Positions 21,320 to 30,916 of a stretch of 64,000 bases of DNA are shown here, one piece after another. The notes under the pieces were generated by a model. That model was not told where the DNA came from and ran no database searches. It saw only the letters and a program-made list of their open reading frames with translations. A program made the translations under genes and the position numbers. Position 1 is the first letter of the stretch. Every line of letters begins with the position of its first letter. Source of the stretch: Agaricus subrufescens. Lineage: Eukaryota; Basidiomycota; Agaricomycetes; Agaricales; Agaricaceae. Location: positions 105,767-169,766 of the forward strand of contig JAQOTE010000025.1 of assembly GCA_029945375.1 (NCBI GenBank), written 5' to 3'.

Positions 21320-22928
21320 CAGTGATGGACAAAAGGGTTGCAATGTTTGGCACCCCTTCAAAGATACCACTATAGCATAAGAACTATTAACTATGAAGTC
21401 ACGTGAGTGGTACCGCCTGATAGCCCTGCTTCTGTGCTTTCTCACAATATGCATATCATTATGTAATACTCAATATTGATGGAGTTATAGGCAGTTTCTT
21501 GACAAAAGTCCATTGCAACCCTTTTGTCCGTCTCAGTCAAGGTTGAACAAAGTCACCAGACTTTGTTGATTGACAGGGAAATTCAGCACAGCCACAATCA
21601 ACAAACATGAAAATCAGCACAGCCACCTCTCCTATATATATAACAGCCATCATTGACTCACTCCTTAGCCATGAAGCCCCTTACAACCAGTCAGCTCTCT
21701 CACATCCTCCATTTGCTTGACTCTGGAGCATCTGCTCATCACATCTCTGCTACAACTGGTCTACACCTCTCTACTATATCCAGAGTCAGGTCTAAGCACA
21801 GACCTGAGCTTGCCAAGCCCACTGGTGGCCGTCCCAAGCTACTTTCTCCTTCAGATACCCGCTATGTCATCCGCTTAATCACCTCCCAGAAAGCTGACAA
21901 TGCCTCCCAAGTCAAAAGAATGCTTACCCATACACTCCCCCACTCAGTATCTTCAAAGACTATTTGCAGAAATCTTTCCCACGCTGGCATGAAGGCTGTA
22001 GTTAAGGTTAAACGTCCTCTTCTTACTGCTAAGCATAAGAGGGACAGATTGGAGTGGGCTATAGAGCATAGAAACTGGACTGTGCATGACTGGAAGAGTA
22101 TTGTATGGTCTGATGAGACTAAGATCAATCGTCTAGGCTCAGATGGGAGGAAGTGGGTATGGAAAAAACAGGGGGAGAGCTTGAATGATAAGCTGGTGTC
22201 TGGGACTCTGAAGTTTGGAGGAGGATCTTTGATGATGTGGGGTTGTATGTTCTGGGAAGGATGTGGGTATGTATGCCAGATTGAAGGTAAGATGGATGGT
22301 GAACTGTATGTTGAGATTTTGGAGGAGAACCTGGAGGCTAGCCTGGAGTATTATGGGAAAGAGAGGGAGGATTTCACCTTTCAGTAGGATAATGACCCCA
22401 AACACAGGTCCAAAAAAGCTCAAAACTGGTTCAAAGACAAGGGAATTGATGTTTTACCATGGCCTGCACAGTCTCCTGATCTTAACCCCATTGAACACCT
22501 GTGGAATTATCTCAAACTCAGGCTTGAGGAGTATGAAGAAGCACCAAGGGGGATAAAGGAACTTTGGGAGAGGGTGGATATAGAGTGGAACAAGATAGAA
22601 CCAGAGGTGTGTCAGAATCTGATAGAAAGTATGCCTAGGAGAGTGGAAGCAGTGATTCAGGCCAAGGGAGGGTATACAAAGTACTGAATAGTAGAGATTT
22701 GTACTTTGTGACTGAGATGGACAAAAGGGTTGCAATGGACTTCTGTCAAGAAACTGCCTATAACTCCATCAATATTGAGTATTACATAATGATATGCATA
22801 TTGTGGGAAAGCACAGAAGCAGGGCTATTAGACGGTACCACTCACGTGACTCCATAGTTAATAGTTCTCACGCTATAGCGGTATCTTTGAAGGGGTGCCA
22901 AACATTGCAACCCTTTTGTCCGTCACTG
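21320..22928 (+). mobile_element. Tc1/mariner element, 1609 bp, TA target
   Basis: Flanked by TA at 21318-21319 and 22929-22930. Terminal inverted repeats are 218 bp long (21320-21537 and 22711-22928) and about 95% identical. Each arm is itself bounded by inverted copies of a 22-base word GACGGACAAAAGGGTTGCAATG, so the element carries four copies. Removal restores the reading frame of the exon it sits in. Most differences between the arms are C/T or G/A changes at CpG sites. Confidence 0.92.
21671..22687 (+). pseudogene. Tc1/mariner transposase with one internal stop
   Basis: From ATG 21671 the frame reads an N-terminal paired-type helix-turn-helix region (HHISATTGLHLSTISRVRSK), a GRPKLLSPSDTRYV GRPR-like linker, and the DDE domain with first Asp in VWSDETKIN and GGGSLMMWGCM. 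A TAG at 22385-22387 interrupts exactly before DNDPKHRSKKAQNW (second Asp), where the family has two Gln residues, so a single Gln-to-amber change is the lesion. The rest continues to SPDLNPIEHLWNYLK with the catalytic Glu (DD34E type) and TGA at 22685-22687. About 338 codons; otherwise intact. Confidence 0.9.
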
Positions 22929-22986
22929 TAAGCACTGGTAAATGTGGTGATTCTTGCAAAAACAGTTTTGTTTGGTCATTGATAGG

Positions 22987-23639
22987 CTACAGAAATGGAA
23001 TGAAAAGATTATCCACAAACTGCATTTTGCCAATTGAGTTACTTACATACTGAATAAAGAATTGTGGAAGAGGAAAAGATCAGTCATAGAACTCAGATCA
23101 CTAACAAATAGACTTACAAGCTGATCCAGGAATTGTGGAAGAGGAAATGATGAGTCACAGACCCCAGGTCACCAACAGATGCACTTACACCCTGATCCAG
23201 GAATTGTGGAACAGGAACTGATGAGTCACAGATGCCAGGTCACCAACAGATGGACTTACATGCTGATCCAGGAATTATGGGAGAGGAAATAATGAGTCAC
23301 AGACCCCAGGTCACCAACAGATGCACTTACAATCTGATCCAGGAATTGTGGAAGAGGAAATAATGAGTCACAGACCCCAGGTCACCAACAGATGGACTTA
23401 CAGGCTGATCCAGGAATTGTGGAAGAGGAGATGATGAGTCACAGACCCCAAGTCATCAACAGATGGACTTACATCCTGACCCAGGAATTGTGGAAAAGGA
23501 AATGATGAGTCACAGATGCCAGGTCACCAACAGATGCACTTACATCCTGATCCAGGAATTTGGAAGGGTAAATGATGAGTCACAGACACCAGGTCACCAA
23601 CAGTTAGACTTACATACTGATCCAGGAATTGTGGAAGAG
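22987..23639 (-). repeat. Array A: 71-bp repeats, each a 68-nt intron-like unit plus one triplet
   Basis: Minus-strand units begin GTAAGT and end TGGATCAG (or close variants), then one triplet, then the next GTAAGT. Triplets in transcription order are TAT (23614-23616), GAT (23544), GAT (23473), CCT (23402), ATT (23331), CAT (23260), GGT (23189), CTT (23118), TAT (23047). Seven of the units between them are 68 nt, one is 67 and the last is 60. The six central units are nearly identical, yet their triplets differ. The array ends at an AG before the exon at 22986. Array B is the diverged counterpart. Confidence 0.85.
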
Positions 23640-25189
23640 AGAAAAGGTTATTTCAAAGTTAAAAGGTTAATAAAGAATGATTTCCAAATCAAAGAATCCT
23701 CAAACTGTTCTAGCTACAAACAGGCTGAAGGGCTATGTGAACTTTGAACTCTAGCTACTGCATTGTAGCCAAGCTAAGTCCCACCAATGATGTTTAATGA
23801 AGAGCTGTGATGATATAACTCACCAGTTAACCACCAACTCCACAATTACAACTCAAGCTAGCACTGACTTACACCTCTACTGGATATAAGTGTGCAATGA
23901 TAGCCTAGCTAGTCTCTTAAACTATTGTATCACTGGCAACTTAGTGAATTCTCTGAATGGGTAACATCTATGATGTGAACTGCTGAACTAGTCTGAGTTT
24001 TTCTAGAAGTGCTCTCACAAGCTAGTTGTTATTCACTTATTAGATCACTACTTTACAAATCACAATCCTCAAAGCTAAACATGGGCAGGAGATTGCTTGC
24101 CTTTCTTGATGCTAGCTAGAGGGTTTTTATATTCACATTATGCATACAAATATTAACAAAGTAGTTCTACTATTACTAAGGGTATCATATGGACTGGGCT
24201 GAGGGTATGGATAGATCCTATCTGCACCAATAATCATGGTTGGAGCAGGCACTGTCTGATGTCACTTAGCACCTTACCCCTTCCATCTAACAATGGTAGC
24301 TAGTCATCATTGTGCTACCCCTGGACTCCACATGGGTATGTCGTAAGGTTTCAGAATGTCAAAGGCTGCTTGGCTGAATGTTCTACCTGCTCAGATTCAT
24401 TGTTGATATGTGATGAGAATCTGAATTGGCAATATGTCTGGCTAGCTAGTGGGTCCATGATAGTCTGATGGGATTTCAGCTCACTAGTTTGCATGATAGC
24501 CATACCCTGTCTTAGCCAATGCCTTCTGTGGACCAACTGCTTTGAAGGGTATATCTCTGGATGGGTGGTCTGTAGCTTAGCTAAGCATAAATTGACAGTT
24601 CGTCTAGGTAGCTAGAGTATCACAGTCATATTTTGGCCTAACTAGTTGGTACTACCCAGTCTAATGCCTCTACTCAGATCATTCCTGGTAGCTAGTGACT
24701 ATATTTGCCTTACATGGTACAGTTTTCCCATATAAGAGTCAAGGTGAGTTTATTAGACTGTGAGATATACTATTGAGGTGTTGAGAGATGGTCATGTTCT
24801 GACCCTGCACCTTAGCTAGTGGGTGTTATACCCTTGTAAGTACTAGCTAGCACATTTTCTATGCATAAAATGGTGTGGGCCATATCAGTGATAACAAACT
24901 TGTTAATCACTTTGTTAAATACCTAAAGAACAAATAGCTACATGACATGAGTACTGGGTATATAGGAAACTTCATATGTTACTTACCTCAGTGATAACAA
25001 ACTTGTTAATCACTGAGGTGCAAAAATTTAAAGTTCAAAGAATATAAGTGCTTGGTAAGCCACCAAATGAAACTGTACAGTACTGGATAGGAGAGACACA
25101 GTAAGTGGCAGAAATGTGAAATAAGGACAACAGAAATAGATTGTTTAGAAAAGGAAAGTCAAAAATGTTTGTTACCATCAGTGATGGAG
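23640..25189. other. AT-rich CpG-free spacer with GCTAGCTAG words
   Basis: No gene seen. The word (G)CTAGCTAG recurs many times (for example near 23910, 24113, 24440, 24613, 24845). A 27-base sequence TCAGTGATAACAAACTTGTT-AATCACT occurs at 24885-24911 and again at 24991, where the flanks make a 33-bp near-perfect palindrome (24986-25018). It is presumably old repeat DNA. Confidence 0.5.
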
Positions 25190-25797
25190 AATCTCAATAA
25201 TCCCCTGCAACTGTAGTCATTGCTGAACCACTCCTTCCCAATCTCTGTTTGTATCAACTAAAATTCTCTTTTCTCCCTAGTCATGACTTGGCTGGAGTGT
25301 CACTATTTCTAGCCACATTGTATAAATTGCATTCCACTACTGGGTTAGAGAAGAAGACAGATCTTCTCATTGAAGTTGCAAAGTGGAGTGGAGATGGTCT
25401 AAAAACCAGCTATTTGAAAATATCAATGAGTTGAGAGTTTTGTGTTTCTATCACCTGCTTAGTGTGAATAAAATTTGTGTAGCAAATGTAGACAATGATT
25501 GGAGTCTCAAAATGACAACAAAGAGGCTTTCAAATGATAATACTTTTTTCCCTTGAAATTGAGCAGAAAGAAACAAGAATTGCAGACAACTCAATCCATA
25601 TCAATATCACTATCTCCACCACTACTATGTTCTTGGACTAACATCAGTGCACTCATAAACATCACATCTTCCTCCTCCTCCCTCAAATATCCACATCCTC
25701 ACTACTATCACTCTTCATTTCTCTATTCTCCTCAGTCATATGTTGCTTGTGCTCAACTGGACATATGTCTCCCTATCTACCTTCTCCAACATCTTCA
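25190..25797. pseudogene. CpG-decayed copy of the TRAPPC12-pseudogene / Clr2 3' junction
   Basis: Aligns along its length with 31180-31800, in the same orientation: first the last two TRAPPC12 exons, then the spacer, then the antisense 3' end of Clr2. Almost every CpG in the 31180-31800 copy is TG or CA here (for example GCGCTCCGCTGC becomes GCATTCCACTAC). The Clr2 tail copy is joined at 25797 to the array-B final exon. It is not functional as TRAPPC12 or Clr2. Confidence 0.75.
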
Positions 25798-25936
25798 AGT
25801 AAGGAACAATACAATATGTTTGTCCCTGTTCATCTCCAACAAAAAGAGCAACTTTCCCATTAGAAACTGCCCCACATACAAGCACTGGTAGATTTGGTGA
25901 TTTTTGCAAGAACAATTTGGTGTCATTATCAATAGC
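25736..25936 (-). other. Predicted final exon of the array-B gene, fused to a Clr2 tail fragment
   Basis: After an acceptor CTCTAG the frame reads AIDNDTKLFLQKSPNLPVL, VCGAVSNGKVALFVGDEQGQ and TYCIVPY, a homologue of the exon split by Tc1 at 22986. At 25797 it runs into a fragment of the Clr2 C-terminus (MLEKVDRETYVQL) and stops at TGA 25736-25738. 67 codons, phase 0, matching the phase of all upstream mini-exons. Family unknown. Confidence 0.5.
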
Positions 25937-27038
25937 CTAGAGAATGAAGATAAAATAATCATTTATGAACTTGAGCCCACCAATTAGTTGACTTACCACC
26001 TGATCCATGGGAATTGTGATGGAAGAAAATAATTCAGTAACCACAGACAACAATTTACAAACTAATAAACTCACATACTGACCCAGAGTAATTGTAGGAA
26101 AAAAAGTCATCAATCAGGCCACAGCTCACAAAGTGATGAACTTACAGGCTGGTCCAAGAATTGTAGAAGAGAAAATGATCAGTCATGGACCATAACTTAC
26201 CAACCAATAAACTTACAACCTGATCAAGAAAAAAATCAGTCACATGCAACAGCTCACCATCTGATGGACTTACAATCTGATCCCAAAATTGTAGAAGAGG
26301 AAATGATCAGTCACAGATCACAGCTTACTAACTGATAGACTTACATTCTGATCCAAGGATTGTAAACAAGAAAATAATTAGTTGACTACTGCTTACAAAA
26401 AGTAGACTCACAGGCTGATCCAGGAATTGTGGAAGAAAAAACAATCAGTCACAGGCCACAGCTCATCAACTGAGACCTACAGGCTGATCCAAGAATTGTG
26501 GAAGAAAAAAAGATCAGTTGGACCACAGCTCACCAACTGGTGGACTTACAGTCTGGTCCAAAAAGTGTGAAAGAAAATGGGATCAGTCACAGGCCATAGC
26601 TCACAAATGGTGGACTTACATGCTGATCATGAATTGTGGAAGAAAAAAAGATCAGTTATAGATCACAGCTTACCAACTGTTGGGCTTACATGCTGATCCA
26701 AGAATTGTGGAGAAGAAAATAATTAGTTGCTGACCATACCTTACAAATGATTAGACTTACATGCTGACCCAAGAATTGGGGAGGAAAAAAAACTCAGTCA
26801 CAGAAACCAGCTTACCAACTGGTGGACTTACAGGCTTCCAAGTAATATGAAAGAGAAAATAATCAGTTGCATGCCAGTCCACCAACAAATAGACTTACAA
26901 ACTGATCCAAGAATTTTGGAAAAAAAAGTGATCAGTCACATGCCCACTCACTAATTGATGGACTTACATGCTAATCCAAGAATTGTGGAAAAGACAATGA
27001 TCAGTCACAGGCCACATCTTACCAACTAACTGGCTTAC
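25937..27038 (-). repeat. Array B: sixteen intron-like repeats with fifteen single-codon mini-exons
   Basis: Minus-strand units start GT(A/G)AGT or GTAGGT and end AG, and are 54-75 nt long, mostly 66-68. Between them stand single triplets, in transcription order CAT 26968, TTT 26899, CCT 26832, CAT 26761, CAT 26690, CAT 26620, ACT 26550, CCT 26481, CCT 26412, AAT 26345, ATT 26274, GTT 26217, CCT 26146, TAT 26075, GTG 25997 (lowest coordinate of each). All sixteen units have kept GT and AG. The array is entered from the exon 27137-27039 (ending AAG, phase 0) and left into the exon at 25936 (phase 0). Fourteen of fifteen triplets are NNT. Confidence 0.8.
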
Positions 27039-29150
27039 CTTTATAACCTTGTAACTTTCATTGTTGTAGTCAATGTTCAGATCTTTGAGACAAACCTCCT
27101 GAAATACCCCACTATTACCAAGCTCATGTGGTTGTTGCTGTAACAATGATGAGAATAAGACATATTTGATGTTATATATCATATTACCTTCCAAGCTCCA
27201 AAAGCTTTTTCAACAAATGAAAACAGGATCCCAGGTCCATTATATCGAGTCAAAGGACCATGCTGGTAGTCACATAGACGGATCATGTTGACATGTTGTA
27301 AGAAGTTTAAACACTTATTGTGCTTTTGCCGTGATCGCAATGACACCCAGAATTGTGGCTCATGCCTCTTGACTATCTGGGTAAGTAGCACTCGACCCAT
27401 ATCCTCGAAAATGCCTGTGGTGAATTCTACCGTTTCTTTAGCTGGGATTCCTTGTAATCCATTTTTGAACAAATTGGCACCAGAGGCTGAATGTCAATAT
27501 GAGCATTCCTCAAACACAATGATGATGTACTCAAACATACCAGCGTTCTCCCCGAAATGTCGATACCACAAGCTGAGATACCCCAATAGCATATCGTCCT
27601 CCACATCACCAATATCAATATAAAACTCTCCTGATCTTTGCGCATCCATCAAGTAGTCGGGGAAAGAAGCATGTAAGAAGGTCAACGCTGTCGTGTGTGC
27701 TTCTTCCCAAGGCGGTATCTTGAGTGTTGATATGCATTTCGTGAGGGCAGGATAGACTTGATGAGGCTCTAGCTGGAGGATCACGGTCATGCCTCTGAGA
27801 GTTCTAGACTTCGACCAAGGGAGAAGCCAAAAAGCAGTGTAGCTGCGGAATGACAATGCCAGCCCAAGCAAGAGTTTTGTTATGGGTAGCAACTCTTTCG
27901 GGATTCTTGAGAGAATCTCCTTGTACAAGTTATCGAGATTCCTAAAAGGGTGCTCCGCGCTCCGAACATTCGAACCATCAATAGCGGATAAGACACGATT
28001 GAGTCGTGAGATAGGATTAGAGTGATCAGGATCATTGATGAAACGAATTGCGGTTTGCGCAAAAATGAAGTGGCCAGAGGAAGCATACGCGAGTTTGGCA
28101 AGGACAGCATTTCCAGGCCAATCGTCTGATGTAGGGCCAGGAAATTCGTCTCGTATGGTGCGGAAGCTGTCAGCGAAGAAGCGTCGAACATCATCGCGAG
28201 CATCCGAGGCGTCAATGAAGATAGAGTGTGACTCAAACCGGCCCTGTATCGAGGCCTCTTTGAACGTGTTGGTTATATGGAGCTCCGGACGACTCGCGAT
28301 CACCCACGCGAGAGGAGTATCAAGATGCTCCCGTATAAACTTGCTGATGATTCGGATAATGTCCCGTTGGGGGTCCACCCCCTCGACCTCGTCAAGTCCA
28401 TCCAGCAAGATAGCCATGGGTGGCCCACCCGCTCCAACCTTCCTGACTACGAATGGCTCGATGATGAAGGCTCGAAATTGGGCCTCCATATTTTTGGTGA
28501 GGATGCCGGGGTTGATAGCAATTTGATCGAGTATATAGTCCCGGTAGGCCTTGATACGATGAGAGAGTTGATTCGCGATGGTAGTGAAGATACGGTTTGG
28601 GTCATTACGGTTATCTGGTCGCGAAACAAATACAGAAACGACGCGATCCCCTATTTTTTCCGCAAAGGTTTGCATGATGGCAGATTTACCAACTCCAGCA
28701 GGTCCACTCAGCAGGAAAAGGGAATTTAAGCGGAAGATGTCGTCGAACCAGGTAAGGAGTAATTCGAGAATCGCTTCACGTGTACCGGGATGGCACCTGG
28801 GAGGGTATTGGCGCGAACAGTCATCATGGGCTGCGCCATGGATGATATACTTTAAGAGCAATCCCATAGCTAGAAATGAGACAAGACGAATCAGTAGGCT
28901 CCTCGAATAGATGACGCAGCGACCCTCACAATAGCGTATTTTATCCTCTCCTTCATTTTCAACCATGATGGGATTGGTTATAATGAAGTCGTGAGCTCCG
29001 GAGAAGATGCCGCCAGAACCAGAGGGAACTGCGACAATCATGAGCGCCTGACTGTTATGACAGCATACATAGAAATGCACCTTGTATGTACGGAGAAGCC
29101 ATGGCGAGGCCTTGGGAATTGGATTGCGGGACCATGCCAGTTGCAGACAT
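27039..29150 (-). CDS. NACHT3: NACHT-domain NLR-like protein reading into array B
   Basis: Exons 29150-29081, 29028-28930, 28869-27541, 27486-27188 and 27137-27039, all phases consistent. Exon 2 holds the motif FSGAHDFIITNPIMVENEG shared with NACHT1 and NACHT2. After a phase-1 intron exon 3 reads MGLLLKYIIHGAAHDD, YPPRCHPGTR, Walker A SGPAGVGKSAIMQT, Walker B MAILLDGLDEVEG, a WVIASRPELHITNTF region and FLHASFPDYLMDAQRSGEFY. An in-frame TGA at 27494 lies in a 54-nt GTATGT...TTCAG intron. Exon 4 ends KAFGAWK; exon 5 (QQPHELGNSGVFQEVCLKDL onward) follows after a 50-nt intron and leads into array B. With fifteen mini-exons and the exon at 25936-25736 the product would be 713 residues. Exon 1 and everything after exon 4 are the less certain parts. 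Confidence 0.72.
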
Positions 29151-30083
29151 CGGGTGAAGGGCCTGAGGAAGGCCTAATGCGACGATAAGCTAAGGTTGTA
29201 CTCTCAAGCACAAGTGCATCAGCATACCAGAGGTAGCCGGTTGGGACGTAGCAGAACTTCCGGGCCTAGATCGATCATCTATAGGCCAGGAGGACAGCGG
29301 CATGATCAAGAGTACTAGAAACAGAACGAAGGTCGTGCTCAGAGGACAGATACAAGGACCGTAGAGGTCTATCGTTCGTGCCACGCACCTGCGGGTAAAG
29401 CTTTCGTGAGCGTACGGAATTGCGTTACAAAGACGAAGCTGTGCTGGCTTCCCGTCTGCAGCGGTAATAACGAGGCATCCCACGAATGATCACAGCCGGC
29501 GGCAAGATCTCGAGTGCTGTGGTTGTGCCAACTATAAATCATGAGCATAAATAACGTGCTGTATATCTAATTCAAAATACATAACGCCCCGCTGCAGGAC
29601 ATAAGACTAAAAGGAGTCGAGGGAACGAAAATAAATATTCCTGTCAACGGACCCCACCTGAGAGTCTTCGTGTTTGTTATGACCACCGCATTATGCATGA
29701 CAATAACACCAGCCAAAGCTGGCATTATCTCATGCTGCTAGCTCTTTCTAATTTGTTTGGGACATTTCGGTCTTACAGAGCCCTCCTTTTGCGTCGTAGA
29801 GTCGGGGGGCCCGTACTACAAGAGAATGACATTTGATACTTGTTTTTTGTGATGAATAGACGTACTTTTACTGTTGCTCCTGCATAGGCGTAACCCCAAC
29901 CCGTATGATTTCTCGACCTATGGTCGTGGGTACAATTCCTCACAAGTCGACCCGCGTTGATCTGTTCCTTTGTCAAAGATATTATGAAGATAATTAGGAG
30001 ATGAACAAGGCGTCAAACAATAAAGGAGCCACAAATACCACACAACGCGAATGTACCAATTCAAAACATTTAAACTTGATCTT
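29151..30083. other. Intergenic upstream of NACHT3
   Basis: 933 bp with no supported gene. It should include the NACHT3 promoter. A minus-strand open frame of 97 codons (29190-29483) has no recognisable domain and no support. Confidence 0.5.
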
Positions 30084-30702
30084 CATGCAACCCAGGCTCT
30101 TGTAATAAGCTCAGTGAGGCCTTGGGAACCGAAAATCAGCTTCCAGGCAAGACAATCAGCATAGCAGTCGAACGACAACATACTGATATCATCAGTATTG
30201 AATTGGTAGATACCAACAAGCACTCCAATCGTCACTGTTCATAATGTCCATGTGGCGATTCTACCTAGGACAGATAATGTGTGAGAATGAAGGTAATACA
30301 CAAGGATGCAGTCAAACTCAAGAGGTAATACTGAGTATGTTTGGACTAAACGAGGGTGTGATGAACGTATCACAATGTGAGAATGAACGATCAAGCTGAC
30401 ACCGAGGAGTCCATCAACGATAGGATGTGCAGTTGTGCAAGTAGCAAAAGTGGCAGCAGTGAGGAGAACGATATCAGCAAAGAGTAGACGTTCGAATGCG
30501 CAGTGACAGGAACTCGCAGAACGAGGCTGAGGAGGAAATGTTGTAGGCCTATTTACAGTGCCTGCAAAAACGGCGAGAGCTGCGAAAGATCAGGAATTTG
30601 ACATGTGGGCTAACATATGTTTGACCAAGTCTACAAGGCCAGATGCACAATGCGCAACAGCCCTTGGAAGGTTTGCACGAAGGATGAGATTGGAGGCCAT
30701 GG
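30084..30702 (-). pseudogene. SDHD pseudogene
   Basis: Aligns along most of its length with SDHD (18108-18716), same strand. The start region reads MASNLILRANLPRAVAH, close to the SDHD presequence, and the 3' end keeps the word CTTGATCTTCATGCAACCCAGG. Substitutions and small deletions break the frame in the anchor domain, and exon 3 is damaged. Together with 30917-31410 it preserves the head-to-head order of the SDHD-TRAPPC12 pair. Confidence 0.75.
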
Positions 30703-30916
30703 TCAACGACAGATTTACGAATACTATGCTTTCCGCTTGCCGGACAGACCCGCAAAACTCTAGGGTTAGGGTCTCTATAAATAATAACAACGATCTACAC
30801 CTAATAGACAAGATCCCTTCCCTCGTAGAATTTAACCCTTCTCCTACAATATCCTCTGTATTAGCTACCACCGCTGGCTTTTTCTTCTTGTCCATGCTAC
30901 TGCCATCCCCACTCTT

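Larger units (their letters stand above)
21133..23619 (-). pseudogene. Array-A gene copy, last exon split by Tc1
   Basis: In minus sense nine triplet mini-exons in array A (23616 to 23047) lead into an exon starting at 22986 with PINDQTKLFLQESPHLPVL. At 22929 this exon is interrupted by the Tc1 element. It resumes at 21317 with ICGASSNGLVALFAGDTRGK and KKYCIFPITQNREN, ending in a TAA at 21133-21135. Removing Tc1 and one TA restores the frame. The protein family is not recognised. A homologous exon follows array B (25936, AIDNDTKLFLQKSPNLPVL). No 5' exon equal to the one upstream of array B was found, so this copy is 5'-truncated as well as interrupted. Confidence 0.6.
20844..27240. other. CpG-depleted island
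   Basis: Outside the Tc1 element the stretch 22931-27240 contains only two CG dinucleotides by my count (near 24337 and 24601), and 20860-21319 only two more, while flanking genes have many. Boundaries are sharp at the end of TRAPPC12 and inside NACHT3 exon 4. Copies of outside genes found in the island have lost their CpGs by transitions. This is the mark of heavy cytosine methylation followed by deamination of repeats, as known for basidiomycete transposons. Confidence 0.8.

Noticed and set aside
22987..27038. Regular repeats with short variable spacers, CRISPR-like at first sight
   Set aside because: Eukaryotic context, 3-bp spacers and repeat ends that are splice signals; no cas genes.
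27487..27540. In-frame TGA in NACHT3, first read as a disabling mutation
   Set aside because: It lies in a 54-nt intron with GTATGT donor and TTCAG acceptor whose removal keeps the frame.
29190..29483. 97-codon frame upstream of NACHT3
   Set aside because: No domain; the NACHT3 first exon is better placed at 29150-29081.
30765..30776. Telomere-like GGGTTAGGG word
   Set aside because: Single occurrence, too short to mean an internal telomere repeat.
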